Part shown: positions 52,385 through 61,615 of the stretch, in pieces | Layout: every line of letters begins with the position of its first letter | Position numbering within the stretch: position 1 is the first letter of the stretch | Source: Corynebacterium hylobatis | Lineage (GTDB): Bacteria; Actinomycetota; Actinomycetes; Mycobacteriales; Mycobacteriaceae | Assembly (NCBI RefSeq): GCF_003955685.1 | Contig: NZ_RXHJ01000001.1 | Span: forward strand, 1 to 64,000 | DNA length: 64,000 bases | Reading direction: 5' to 3' | Translations under genes and position numbers: made by a program | Notes under the pieces: model-generated | Told to the model about the DNA's origin: nothing | Databases searched by the model: none | Seen by the model: the letters and a program-made list of their open reading frames with translations, nothing else

Positions 52385-54475
52385 CTATATCCCCGCGTCC
52401 TTGATGCCGCGCAGTTCCTTGCGCAGTTCAGCGATCTCATCGCGCAGGCGGCCGGCCAACTCGAATTTGAGCTCCCGGGCGGCGGCACCCATCTGGGCGG
52501 TGAGGTCGTCGATGAGCTTCTGCAGCTGCTCGGCAGGCATGTCCGAGGTGTCCGGCCGCTCGACCATGGCCGCCTCTCCCCCGCTGCGCTCCTCCCCGGC
52601 GGTCTCGTAGACCTGGTCGAGGATGTCGGCGATCTTCTTGCGCAGCGGCTGCGGATCGATGCCGTGCTCGGTGTTGTAGGCGATCTGCTTCTCGCGGCGG
52701 CGTTCGGTCTCCTCGATGGCCTGGGCCATGGAGTCGGTGATCTTGTCGGCGTACATGATCACCTCTCCGGAGACGTTTCGGGCGGCGCGACCGATGGTCT
52801 GGATCAGCGAGGTCGTGGACCGCAGGAAGCCCTCCTTGTCAGCGTCGAGGATCGCCACGAGGGAGACCTCCGGCAGGTCAAGGCCCTCACGCAGCAGGTT
52901 GATGCCCACGAGGACGTCGTACTCGCCCAGGCGCAGCTGGCGCAGCAGCTCCACGCGCTGGAGGGTGTCGATGTCCGAGTGCAGGTAACGCACCCGCACA
53001 CCGTTCTCCAGCAGGTAGTCGGTGAGGTCCTCCGCCATCTTCTTGGTCAGGGTGGTGACCAGGACGCGCTCGTTCTTCTCGGTGCGCTCGCGGATCTCGT
53101 GGATGAGGTCGTCGATCTGCCCCTGGGTGGGCCGGACACTGACGTGCGGGTCGACCAGGCCGGTCGGGCGGATGACCTGCTCGACGAACTCGCCGCCGGC
53201 CGCGGCCATCTCGTATTTGCCCGGGGTCGCCGAGAGGTAGACCGTCTGGCCGACGCGGTCCTCGAACTCCTCCCAGGTCAACGGGCGGTTGTCCATCGCC
53301 GAAGGTAGCCGGAAGCCGAACTCGACGAGGTTGCGCTTACGCGACATGTCGCCCTCGTACATGCCGCCGATCTGCGGCACGGTGACGTGCGACTCGTCGA
53401 TGACGGTGAGGAAGTCCTCCGGGAAGTAGTCGATGAGCGTGGCGGGCGACGTGCCCGCCGCGCGGCCGTCGATATGCCGGGAGTAGTTCTCGATGCCCGA
53501 GCAGAAGCCGACCTGCTCGATCATCTCCAGGTCATATTCGGTGCGCATGCGCAGGCGCTGCGCCTCGAGCAGCTTGCCGCGGTTCTCCAGGTCGCTAAGG
53601 CGCTCGGCCAGCTCCGCCTTGATGTCCTCGACGGCCTTCGCCATGCGCTCGGGACCTGCGACGTAGTGGGTGGCCGGGAAGATGCGGATCTCCTTGACCT
53701 GGCGCACGACATCACCGGTCAGCGGGTGGATGTAGTAGAGCGCGTCGATCTCGTCGCCGAAGAACTCCACGCGCACCGCCAGCTCCTCGTAGGCGGGGAT
53801 GATGTCGACGGTGTCGCCCTTGACGCGGAAGGTGCCGCGCTTGAAGGCGATGTCATTGCGCTCGTACTGGATGTCCACCAGCAGGCGCAGGAAGCGGTCG
53901 CGCTCGACCTCCTCCCCCACCGCCAGGACCACGGAACGGTCCAGGTAGGACTGCGGGGTACCCAGGCCGTAGATGCAGGAGACGGAGGAGACCACCACGA
54001 CGTCACGACGCGAGAGCAGCGCCGAGGTCGCCGAGTGCCGCAGCCGCTCCACGTCCTCGTTGATCGAGGAGTCCTTCTCGATGTAGGTGTCCGTCTGCGC
54101 GATATACGCCTCCGGCTGGTAATAGTCGTAGTAGCTGACGAAGTACTCGACCGCGTTGTTGGGCAGCAGTTCCCGCAGCTCATTGGCCAACTGCGCGGCC
54201 AGCGTCTTGTTCGGGGCCATGACCAGCGTCGGGCGCTGCTGCTTCTCGATCAACCACGCCGTCGTCGCCGACTTACCCGTACCCGTGGCACCCAGCAGCA
54301 CCACGTCCTTCTCGCCGCGGCTGAGACGTTCATCGAGTTCCTTGATCGCCGCCGGCTGGTCACCCGAGGGCTGGAACTCGGAGATGACCTCGAACTTGCC
54401 GTCCGAACGCTCGATCTCGCCGACGGGGCGGTGCTCAGAATGGGACAGAACAGGGTGTTCAGCAGCAAAAGCCAT
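52385..54475 (-). CDS. uvrB: Excinuclease ABC subunit B
   Basis: 696-aa damage-verifying helicase of nucleotide excision repair. Walker [15 protein letters not shown] (about 62-75), the beta-hairpin [10 protein letters not shown], motif SVSCIYGLG, motif [21 protein letters not shown], and the C-terminal UVR domain ([35 protein letters not shown]). TATCCT ends 7 nt before the ATG, so it may be leaderless. Both uvrA and uvrB are in the window, 27 kb apart. Confidence 0.97.
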   Translation of the reverse strand: MAFAAEHPVLSHSEHRPVGEIERSDGKFEVISEFQPSGDQPAAIKELDERLSRGEKDVVLLGATGTGKSATTAWLIEKQQRPTLVMAPNKTLAAQLANELRELLPNNAVEYFVSYYDYYQPEAYIAQTDTYIEKDSSINEDVERLRHSATSALLSRRDVVVVSSVSCIYGLGTPQSYLDRSVVLAVGEEVERDRFLRLLVDIQYERNDIAFKRGTFRVKGDTVDIIPAYEELAVRVEFFGDEIDALYYIHPLTGDVVRQVKEIRIFPATHYVAGPERMAKAVEDIKAELAERLSDLENRGKLLEAQRLRMRTEYDLEMIEQVGFCSGIENYSRHIDGRAAGTSPATLIDYFPEDFLTVIDESHVTVPQIGGMYEGDMSRKRNLVEFGFRLPSAMDNRPLTWEEFEDRVGQTVYLSATPGKYEMAAAGGEFVEQVIRPTGLVDPHVSVRPTQGQIDDLIHEIRERTEKNERVLVTTLTKKMAEDLTDYLLENGVRVRYLHSDIDTLQRVELLRQLRLGEYDVLVGINLLREGLDLPEVSLVAILDADKEGFLRSTTSLIQTIGRAARNVSGEVIMYADKITDSMAQAIEETERRREKQIAYNTEHGIDPQPLRKKIADILDQVYETAGEERSGGEAAMVERPDTSDMPAEQLQKLIDDLTAQMGAAARELKFELAGRLRDEIAELRKELRGIKDAGI

Positions 54476-54516
54476 GCCCCCAAGGATACGCCGATCGGGG
54501 GTGGGGGTCGATGGGG

Positions 54517-54933
54517 CTAACTTCCCAGCTCAGGCAGCGGCGGTCCCTCCAGTTCGCCCATGTGCTTGCGGGCCTCGCGCATGTAGTACAGCCCCTCGAC
54601 CGCCACTTCCCTGGCGAGCTTCGCCTGCCCCACGGTAGTGGCGGAGCTTGCCTGGCTGAGGGCGTTCGCGTGGCGCTCTGAGGCCTGCCCCACCAGCTTC
54701 TTCACCTGCTCATCCGCGGGGGTGGTGTGCAGGATCTCGTTGCTCAGTCGGGCGATCCAGCGGTCGGCGTCGGCGCGGGCGTCGAGAAGCTCATTCTGCT
54801 TACCCTGTTCCGAGTCGCGGCGTCGACGGATCTGGGTGGTCAGGTTGAAGATGAACACCGCGATGATCAGCGCGAACGTGACCACGAACATGAGGGGGAA
54901 GACGGTGAAGTATCCGGTCATGAAAGTCATCAT
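54517..54933 (-). CDS. Single-helix membrane protein
   Basis: 138 aa: one N-terminal membrane helix (about 8-30, [23 protein letters not shown]), then a basic stretch and a long cytoplasmic helical domain (45-138) rich in Ala/Glu/Arg. No family recognised. It lies between the DUF1541 gene and uvrB on the same strand. Confidence 0.7.
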   Translation of the reverse strand: MMTFMTGYFTVFPLMFVVTFALIIAVFIFNLTTQIRRRRDSEQGKQNELLDARADADRWIARLSNEILHTTPADEQVKKLVGQASERHANALSQASSATTVGQAKLAREVAVEGLYYMREARKHMGELEGPPLPELGS

Positions 54934-54960
54934 GCCACGGTGCCCGCCCGTCTTCCCGGG

Positions 54961-55479
54961 CTACGGCAGGGGCTGAATCTCGCTTTCGGTGACCCACTTG
55001 TGGTTGGTCATGGCCATCCCGTCGACGGTGAGATCAACCATGTAGACCGTCTCATCGGTGGAGTAATCGATGGTGGCCTGGGCACCCGGCATGCCGGACA
55101 TGTGCTCGGCGTCCAGGACCACCTCCGCTCCGTCGGGCAACGGAGCCTGACCCGGGTCGACGAGTTCCTCGTGGACCACCCAGCGGTGGTCGGTGACCGG
55201 GTCGCCCCCATCGGTGGGGGTGTAGCTGACCGAGTAGGTCGTGGTGTCGAAGGCGCCCGAGACCCTCGCCTCCGCCCCGTCCATGCCGGGCATGTGGTCA
55301 GCGGTGAGGCGGACCTCGGTGCCCACCGGATACGTGGGGTTCGTGGCCTCCGCAATCCCCGCCGGCGGCGCCCCGCCGTCAGCCGGGTGGTCGTGCCCGC
55401 CGTGATCTGACTCCCCGCAGGCACTCAGAGCCAGGGCGGAGGTCAGTGTGAGGGCAGCAAGAGCGATGATGCGTTTCAT
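54961..55479 (-). CDS. DUF1541 (YdhK-like) lipoprotein
   Basis: 172 aa: lipobox LSAC (C21), a short His-rich stretch (SDHGGHDHP), then two DUF1541 repeats, about 49-105 (VGTEVRLTADHMPGMDGAEA) and 113-170 (DGAEVVLDAEHMSGMPGAQA). The His/Met content (DHMPGM, EHMSGM) suits copper or silver binding, and it sits right after cueP on the same strand. Confidence 0.88.
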   Translation of the reverse strand: MKRIIALAALTLTSALALSACGESDHGGHDHPADGGAPPAGIAEATNPTYPVGTEVRLTADHMPGMDGAEARVSGAFDTTTYSVSYTPTDGGDPVTDHRWVVHEELVDPGQAPLPDGAEVVLDAEHMSGMPGAQATIDYSTDETVYMVDLTVDGMAMTNHKWVTESEIQPLP

Positions 55480-55509
55480 CTCGGATCCTTTGATTGAGGG
55501 AAGTGGGAA

Positions 55510-56085
55510 TCAGGTCAGGCGCAGGTCCGTGAGGCAGGTGACGCCGTCGGCGGTGGTGGAGAAACCGGTGGTGCCGGTACGTCCCTGATGGGTGACCTCG
55601 ATTGTGCCGGTGACGTCGTCGGGCAGCCAGAAGCCGATGAAGCCGTTGTCGAAGGTGGTCGTGGTCTCCTCGACCAGTACCTCGCCCGATGTTTCATCGG
55701 TGATCGTGACCTGGATGTCCTCGTTGCCCAGTTCACCCAGGCAGGTGGTCAGGCTGTGATAGAAGCAGTCGTGGGTCTGGGTGGCATAGGGGGCGATCGA
55801 CACATAACTCAGGCCTTCGGGCAGCTCCAGGACCACCTCCTGCTCCTCATCGGAGAGCACCAGTTCGTCGGGGCGCACCGAAGCGAGCAGATCCGTGGGG
55901 CGCTCGGTGACCTGCTGCCGGTCGAGGTGGTCGATGATCTCGCGCGCGTCCCTCTCCCCCAGGCCGTGGGTGCTCAGAAACTGCTCCTGGCTGACCTGTG
56001 TGGTGGCGGTGGGGCCGGGTTCGGCTGCCGAGCACCCGGCCAGGGTGAGGGCAAGGGCGGCGGCCGCGAGCGCTGCTCGTTTCAC
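55510..56085 (-). CDS. cueP: CueP-family periplasmic copper-binding lipoprotein
   Basis: 191 aa. The signal peptide ends in lipobox LAGC. The body matches CueP of Salmonella: QVSQEQFLSTHGLGERDAR, RPTDLLASVRPDELVLSD, and the cysteine motif THDCFYHSLTTCLGELGNED that binds copper. GTG start with AAGGAG 6 nt upstream. Divergent from the copper ATPase across a shared control region. Confidence 0.9.
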   Translation of the reverse strand: MKRAALAAAALALTLAGCSAAEPGPTATTQVSQEQFLSTHGLGERDAREIIDHLDRQQVTERPTDLLASVRPDELVLSDEEQEVVLELPEGLSYVSIAPYATQTHDCFYHSLTTCLGELGNEDIQVTITDETSGEVLVEETTTTFDNGFIGFWLPDDVTGTIEVTHQGRTGTTGFSTTADGVTCLTDLRLT

Positions 56086-56189
56086 GTCAATCTCCTTCGC
56101 GTGAAAGGTCGGGGTGTTGTGCTGGGCTGATGGTATCCCGGGGGCGGCACCTGTCCGTAGCCGGCACGGCTCAGCCACACAGCCGATAA

Positions 56190-56206
56190 ATACCCTACAG
56201 GGGTAT
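56190..56206. promoter_or_regulatory. CsoR-like copper operator
   Basis: ATACCC-TACAG-GGGTAT is the core of the CsoR operator class (ATACCCnnnGGGTAT with GGGGTATA). It overlaps a likely -10 (TATAGG, 56204) for the copper ATPase gene and lies between two divergent copper genes. No csoR gene is in the window. Confidence 0.6.
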
Positions 56207-56295
56207 AGGGTGGGAAGCGGACGTACCATTGAATCAACAGCCTCTGACAGGTCGACTTCTCCCCTCCGGACCGGGACGAACAGTTAAGGAGCGCC

Positions 56296-58422
56296 ATGAC
56301 CACCCCCGCCCATCCCGATCCCCACCACGCCAACGCGGACACCCACGGCCAGGCGATGCCGCACCCCCACCCGCACTCCGCCTTGGACGAAACAGATCAC
56401 CACGATGACCACCACGTCCATGACCACGGTGAGCACGCCGGACACAGCGTAGCGATGTTCCGCAGCCGATTCTGGTGGTCGCTGCTGCTGTCGGTGCCCG
56501 TCGTCATCTTCAGCCCCATGGTCGCCCACCTGCTCGGCTACCACCTCCCGGTGTTCCCCGGATCCACCTGGATCGCCCCGGTGCTGGGAACCGTCATCTT
56601 CTTCTACGGTGGCGTCCCCTTCCTCAAGGGCGGATGGACGGAACTGAAATCACGCCAGCCGGGGATGATGCTGCTGATCGCCATGGCCATCACCGTGGCG
56701 TTCATTGCCTCCTGGATCACCACCCTGGGGATCGGGGGGTTCCAGCTGGACTTCTGGTGGGAGCTGGCGCTGCTGGTGACCATCATGCTGCTGGGCCACT
56801 GGCTGGAGATGCGTGCCCTCGGCTCAGCCTCCTCCGCCCTGGACGCACTGGCGGCCCTGCTTCCGGATGAGGCGGAGAAGATGGAGGGGAACACCACCCG
56901 CACCGTGTCCATCGCCGAGCTGGTGGTCGGGGATGTCGTACTTGTGCGGGCCGGGGCCCGGGTACCGGCCGACGGGACCATCATCGACGGCGCGGCCGAA
57001 TTCGATGAGGCGATGATCACCGGCGAATCCCGACCTGTCCTGCGCCAGTCCGGGGACAAGGTGGTGGCCGGAACGGTGGCCACCGACAACGCCGTCCGCG
57101 TGCGCGTCGAGGCCACCGGCGGGGACACCGCCCTGGCCGGGATCCAACGCATGGTCGCCGACGCCCAGGAGTCCTCCTCCCGCGCCCAGGCCCTGGCCGA
57201 CCGGGCCGCGGCGTGGTTGTTCTGGTTCGCGCTGGGTGCCGGCATCATCACCGCCATCGTCTGGTCCGTGATCGGCAGCCCCGACGACGCGGTGGTGCGC
57301 ACCGTCACCGTGCTGGTCATCGCCTGCCCGCACGCCCTCGGCCTGGCGATACCCCTGGTCATCGCCATCTCCACCGAGCGGGCCGCGAAAGCCGGGGTAC
57401 TGATCAAGGACCGGATGGCGCTCGAGCGGATGCGCACCATCGATGTGGTTCTCTTCGACAAGACCGGCACGTTGACCGAGGGCGCACATGCCGTCACCGA
57501 CGTCGCCCCGGTGCCCGGGGTGTCCACCGGGGAACTGCTGGCGCTGGCGGCCGCCGCAGAGGCCGACAGCGAACATCCCGTGGCCCGGGCGATTGTGGCT
57601 GCCGCTGCCGCCCATCCGGAGGCCGCTGACCAGCAGGTGCGCGGCTCCGACTTCCGCGCCGCCTCCGGCCGGGGGGTGCGGGCCCGGGTGGCGGGTTCCG
57701 ACGTGATCGTCGGCGGACCGAACATGCTGCGCGAATTCAGCCTGACCAGCCCCAAGGTGATCGACGAACAGGCCGGTGCCTGGGAGCGCCGGGGAGCCGG
57801 CGTCCTCCACGTCGTGCGCGACGGTCAGATCATCGGCGCCGTGGCAGTCGAGGACAAGGTCCGCCCCGAATCCCGCGCGGCCGTCCGCGCCCTGCAGGAC
57901 CGCGGCATCAAGGTCGCGATGATCACCGGTGACGCGAGCCAGGTCGCCCGGGCGGTCGGCGAGGATCTGGGCATCGACGAGGTCTTCGCCGAGGTCCTGC
58001 CGCAGGACAAGGACACCCAGGTCACTGAGCTGCAGTCCCGTGGACTGACGGTGGCCATGGTCGGCGACGGCGTCAACGATGCCCCGGCCCTGGCCCGGGC
58101 GGAGGTCGGCATCGCCATCGGCGCCGGAACCGATGTCGCCATGGAATCCGCCGGGGTGGTGCTGGCCGGCGATGACCCCCGGGCGGTGCTATCGATGATC
58201 ACCCTGTCCCGGGCCAGTTACCGCAAGATGGTCCAGAACCTGATCTGGGCCTCCGGCTACAACATCATCGCCGTGCCGCTGGCGGCCGGTGTCCTCGCCC
58301 CCATCGGGTTCGTTCTCCCTCCGGCCGCGGCCGCCGTACTGATGTCCCTGTCCACGATCGTGGTCGCCCTCAACGCCCAGCTGCTGCGCCGGATCGACCT
58401 GGACCCGGCCCACCTGACCTAG
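56296..58422 (+). CDS. copB: P1B-3-type copper ATPase with CPH motif
   Basis: 708-aa membrane pump. The N terminus (1-50) has about 16 histidines in clusters, a metal-binding tail. The signature is CPH (344-346, VIACPHALGLAIPLV), diagnostic of the CopB/P1B-3 group that favours copper(II) or copper(I) and silver export. DKTGTLTEG is at 388-396, TGES near 242 and GDGVNDAPAL near 589. No soluble HMA domain precedes it. AAGGAG ends 5 nt before the ATG. Confidence 0.93.
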   Translation: MTTPAHPDPHHANADTHGQAMPHPHPHSALDETDHHDDHHVHDHGEHAGHSVAMFRSRFWWSLLLSVPVVIFSPMVAHLLGYHLPVFPGSTWIAPVLGTVIFFYGGVPFLKGGWTELKSRQPGMMLLIAMAITVAFIASWITTLGIGGFQLDFWWELALLVTIMLLGHWLEMRALGSASSALDALAALLPDEAEKMEGNTTRTVSIAELVVGDVVLVRAGARVPADGTIIDGAAEFDEAMITGESRPVLRQSGDKVVAGTVATDNAVRVRVEATGGDTALAGIQRMVADAQESSSRAQALADRAAAWLFWFALGAGIITAIVWSVIGSPDDAVVRTVTVLVIACPHALGLAIPLVIAISTERAAKAGVLIKDRMALERMRTIDVVLFDKTGTLTEGAHAVTDVAPVPGVSTGELLALAAAAEADSEHPVARAIVAAAAAHPEAADQQVRGSDFRAASGRGVRARVAGSDVIVGGPNMLREFSLTSPKVIDEQAGAWERRGAGVLHVVRDGQIIGAVAVEDKVRPESRAAVRALQDRGIKVAMITGDASQVARAVGEDLGIDEVFAEVLPQDKDTQVTELQSRGLTVAMVGDGVNDAPALARAEVGIAIGAGTDVAMESAGVVLAGDDPRAVLSMITLSRASYRKMVQNLIWASGYNIIAVPLAAGVLAPIGFVLPPAAAAVLMSLSTIVVALNAQLLRRIDLDPAHLT

Positions 58423-58432
58423 CATCGGGACC

Positions 58433-59173
58433 ATGTCCACTAATCCCGTCCGCCGCAACTGTGCACGCCCCCACTCCTGCTCGCTGGATGTGCGCCTGAG
58501 CGCGATGTCCCGGTCCCCGCTCACCCGCGACCTGAGCCCCGAGGAACACCTGGATCTGGACCAGCACCTCACCGCGTGGTCATGGGCGGAGGGGGATCCG
58601 GTCTTCCTCGCCGGTGAGACTGTGGAGGGCAGTTACCTCGTGGTATCCGGGCGGGTCCGTATCACCCGGGACACCATCGACGGCAGGGAGATCACCGTGG
58701 ACATCGCCGCTCCGGGCGATGTCATCGGCCCGCTGGACATCCGCGCCTCCGAGGCTGTCGACTCCGCCTGGGCGATGGAGACGACCTGCGCGCTGCACCT
58801 GCCCGCGCAGGCCCTGGCGGAGGTGGTGGAGGAGCATCCGAAACTCGCCCTGGCGATCATCAGGATGCAGCAGGAACGGCTCGTCCAGTCCCGGGAGCGC
58901 GATATTGCGCAGGCGACAAAGACCGTGGAGCAGCGGGTGGCCAAGGTGCTGCGCCGGCTCAACGGCAAACTCGGGCAACTGCAGGAGGACGGCTCCAGCC
59001 TGCTGCAGGTCCGTTTGCGTCGCGACGACATCGCGGGCATGGCCGGCACCACACTCGAGTCCGCCTCCCGGGCCATGTCGAAGATGAAGCGGTCCGGGGT
59101 CATCGACTCCGGCCGGGAGTGGGTGGCCATTGCCGATGTGGACGCCCTTGAATCACTGATCGGGGAGGAATAA
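58433..59173 (+). CDS. Crp/Fnr-family transcription regulator
   Basis: 246 aa. Beta-roll sensor domain (about 40-150: EGSYLVVSGRVRITRDTIDGREITVDIAAPGD), a dimer helix, and a winged helix with RRDDIAGMAGTTLESASRAMSKMKRSGVI. The N-terminal C10-x3-H14-x-C16 may bind a metal or cluster, like Fnr proteins. A TAGCAT 7 nt before the ATG, overlapping the copB stop, gives a leaderless promoter. Fnr-like boxes before the next two genes suggest they are its targets. Confidence 0.88.
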   Translation: MSTNPVRRNCARPHSCSLDVRLSAMSRSPLTRDLSPEEHLDLDQHLTAWSWAEGDPVFLAGETVEGSYLVVSGRVRITRDTIDGREITVDIAAPGDVIGPLDIRASEAVDSAWAMETTCALHLPAQALAEVVEEHPKLALAIIRMQQERLVQSRERDIAQATKTVEQRVAKVLRRLNGKLGQLQEDGSSLLQVRLRRDDIAGMAGTTLESASRAMSKMKRSGVIDSGREWVAIADVDALESLIGEE

Positions 59174-59200
59174 CCCCTGGTGAAGATAGTTTTCTGTTCT

Positions 59201-59242
59201 TTGATCCACGTCAAGGAACTTGTCCTTTCCCGGTCTTAGAGT
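59201..59242 (+). promoter_or_regulatory. Fnr-like box and promoter of the HMA gene
   Basis: TTGATCCACGTCAA (59201-59214), a near-palindromic Fnr-like site, is 36 nt upstream of a -10 TAGAGT (59237-59242). A start near 59249 puts the box centre at about -41.5, the class II activator position. Confidence 0.65.
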
Positions 59243-59287
59243 CAAAGGTGCAAGCAAGGAACACCGAGAAGACAAGGACTGATTGAG

Positions 59288-59524
59288 ATGACCACCCCCA
59301 CCCAGCTGAAGAACACCACCCTGCGCTCCGATGAGTTCAGCTGCCCGTCGTGTATCGCCAAGATCGAGAACAAGCTCGGTGGCCTGGACGGCGTGGAATC
59401 GGCGGAAGTGAAGTTCTCCTCCGGCCGCATCCTCGTCTCCCACGATCCGCAGAAGGTCAGTGTGCGCGATCTTGTCGCCGCAGTCGCCGATGTCGGCTAC
59501 ACCGCCAGGCCCTCGGCCATCTGA
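59288..59524 (+). CDS. Free-standing HMA metallochaperone
   Basis: 78 aa, a single heavy-metal-associated domain with C19-P-S-C22 (the usual motif is CxxC) and GLDGVESAEVKFSSGRILV. It presumably hands a soft metal ion to the ATPase encoded 158 bases downstream, which lacks its own HMA domain. A terminator (59538-59569) separates the two genes, so each has its own promoter. Confidence 0.92.
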   Translation: MTTPTQLKNTTLRSDEFSCPSCIAKIENKLGGLDGVESAEVKFSSGRILVSHDPQKVSVRDLVAAVADVGYTARPSAI

Positions 59525-59537
59525 CTTCGACTGCACA

Positions 59538-59569
59538 CCCCGCCTGCACCCCGGTGCTGGCGGGGTTTT
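59538..59569 (+). terminator. Terminator after the HMA gene
   Basis: CCCCGCC (59538-59544) and GGCGGGG (59559-59565) with an inner TGCACC/GGTGCT stem, followed by TTTTCG. Confidence 0.85.
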
Positions 59570-59595
59570 CGCAGTTCAGAGCAGGTTTCTACTAT

Positions 59596-59637
59596 TTGAT
59601 CTGCGTCAAGGAAGTTTCTCCGCAACGGCCATAACTT
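59596..59637 (+). promoter_or_regulatory. Fnr-like box and promoter of the CPG ATPase gene
   Basis: TTGATCTGCGTCAA (59596-59609) lies exactly 36 nt before TAACTT (59632-59637), the same spacing as in the HMA promoter. The shared flank TCAAGGAA also matches, so this is a second site of the same regulator. Confidence 0.65.
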
Positions 59638-59682
59638 AAAAGGTGACACCAGAATAAAACCACCGGAGAAAAGGAAACCACC

Positions 59683-61542
59683 ATGAAGAACTGGAGAACC
59701 TGGGGCGTCGTCGCCGTCTCAGGCCTGTTAATCGTCCTGTCCTGGATCACAGGCTCAGACCTGCTGATGATCGCCGCCGCCGTGGTCGCCGGCTGGCAGA
59801 TCGCCGTCTCCGCCGTCCAGGCGCTGCGCATCCGGATGATCTCGATTGACCTGCTGGTCATCGTTGCCGCCGTCGGTGCGCTGTTCATCCACAACTACTG
59901 GGAATCAGCGGCCGTGACCTTCCTCTTCGCTCTGGGCAAGGCGCTGGAGCGGGCGACGATGAACCGCACCCGCAGGGCATTGTCTGATCTTGTCGATTCC
60001 GCCCCGGAGACCGCCACCGTCCTGCGCGACGGGCAGCCGGAGACCGTCGAGATCTGGGAACTGGTCCCGGGTGACACCGTCCTGGTCCGTAACGGCGAGC
60101 AGGTGCCTGTCGACGGCCGCGTCATCACCGGCCGCGGCGGAGTCGACGAAGCCACCATCACCGGCGAATCCGTACCCGCGGAGAAGGCCGAGGGATCCGA
60201 GGTCTTCGCCGGCACCTGGCTGCGCAGCGGCGTGCTGCAGGTCGAGGCCGTGGGCATCGGTTCCGATTCCACCCTGGCCAAGATCATCCACCGCGTGGAG
60301 GACGCCCAGGATGACAAGGCCCGGACCCAAACCTTCCTGGAGAAGTTCTCCCGCTGGTACACCCCCGGTGTCATGGTCGCCGCCCTCGCTATCGGCCTGA
60401 TCACCTGGAATGTGGAGCTCGCCCTGACCCTGCTGGTCATCGCCTGCCCCGGCGCCCTGGTGATCTCCATCCCGGTCTCCATCGTCGCCGGCATCGGCCG
60501 CGCCGCGAAGGATGGCGTCCTGATCAAGGGCGGTGAGTACCTGGAGACCTCCGCGAAGGTAGACACCGTGGTCGTGGACAAGACCGGCACCCTGACCCTG
60601 GGACGCCCTGAGCTCACCGACGTCGAGGTCCTCGACCCCGCCTACACCCGCGCTGATGTACTGACCCTGGCAGCGCGTGCCGAGACCGCCTCCGAACACC
60701 CCCTGGCCGAGGCCATCATCCGCGGCGCCACCGACGAGGGCCTGGTCGTGGAGATGATCGACCACGCCGAACCCGTCACCGGCAAGGGCATCATCGCCAC
60801 CGTCGACGAGCACACCGTCGCCGTCGGCTCCGCGAACCTCCTCGACCACGCCCCCGACAACACCCGCCTGCTCCAGCTCAACGAGCAGGGCCGGACCGCC
60901 ATGTACGTCGGCGTCGACGGCCGCGCGATCGGCCTGGTTGCCGTCGCCGACACCATCCGTGACGACGCCCCCACCGCCATCGCCGCCCTGCATGCTCAAG
61001 GTGTGGAGGTCGTCATGGCCACCGGTGACGCCGAACGCGTCGCCCGCAACGTCGCCGCCGAGCTCGGAGTCGACGAGGTGCACGCGGAGATGCTTCCCGA
61101 GGACAAGCTCACCCTGGTCAAGGAACTGCAGGCGCAGGGGCGCACCGTGGCCATGATCGGCGACGGCGTCAACGACACCCCCGCCCTGGCCACCGCCGAC
61201 ATCGGGGTGGCCATGGGAGCTGCCGGCTCCCCCGCCGCCATCGAGACCGCCGACATCGCGCTCATGGCCGACCGACTCCCCCGCCTGCCCTACGCGCTGC
61301 GCCTGGCCCAGCGCACGGTACGCACCATGCGGCTCAACATCGCCATCGCCCTGGCCACCGTCGCCGTCCTGTTCGCCGGTGTGCTGCTGGGCGGGGTGAC
61401 CATGTCAATCGGCATGCTCGTCCACGAGGCCTCGGTGCTGCTGGTCATCGCCATCGCCATGCTCCTGCTGCGCCCGACCCTCCGGGAGGACCGGGCTGCT
61501 GCGATAGCGACGCAGCCTGTGGAGGAGATGTTCACCCGATAA
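59683..61542 (+). CDS. Heavy-metal P1B-type ATPase with CPG motif
   Basis: 619-aa pump lacking an N-terminal HMA domain. The ion-path motif reads C255-P-G257 in LVIACPGALVISIPVS, not CPC, SPC or CPH. DKTGT is at 299-303, TGES near 160 and GDGVNDTPAL near 493. The helix count (about eight, two of them N-terminal and short) is as expected. The ion is not predictable from a CPG motif; the link to an HMA protein suggests a soft metal. Its promoter has an Fnr-like box. Confidence 0.92.
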   Translation: MKNWRTWGVVAVSGLLIVLSWITGSDLLMIAAAVVAGWQIAVSAVQALRIRMISIDLLVIVAAVGALFIHNYWESAAVTFLFALGKALERATMNRTRRALSDLVDSAPETATVLRDGQPETVEIWELVPGDTVLVRNGEQVPVDGRVITGRGGVDEATITGESVPAEKAEGSEVFAGTWLRSGVLQVEAVGIGSDSTLAKIIHRVEDAQDDKARTQTFLEKFSRWYTPGVMVAALAIGLITWNVELALTLLVIACPGALVISIPVSIVAGIGRAAKDGVLIKGGEYLETSAKVDTVVVDKTGTLTLGRPELTDVEVLDPAYTRADVLTLAARAETASEHPLAEAIIRGATDEGLVVEMIDHAEPVTGKGIIATVDEHTVAVGSANLLDHAPDNTRLLQLNEQGRTAMYVGVDGRAIGLVAVADTIRDDAPTAIAALHAQGVEVVMATGDAERVARNVAAELGVDEVHAEMLPEDKLTLVKELQAQGRTVAMIGDGVNDTPALATADIGVAMGAAGSPAAIETADIALMADRLPRLPYALRLAQRTVRTMRLNIAIALATVAVLFAGVLLGGVTMSIGMLVHEASVLLVIAIAMLLLRPTLREDRAAAIATQPVEEMFTR

Positions 61543-61562
61543 AAGAGTGCCTGAGCAGCCTG

Positions 61563-61595
61563 CCTCGCCGGTGGTCAGAGACCTTCCCGGCGAGG
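61563..61595. terminator. Bidirectional terminator between convergent genes
   Basis: CCTCGCCGG (61563-61571) and CCGGCGAGG (61587-61595) form a perfect stem, with GAGTGC/GCACTC outside it. It lies between the ends of the ATPase and helicase genes. Confidence 0.75.
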
Positions 61596-61615
61596 TTCTC
61601 GCACTCCTGCTGTCC

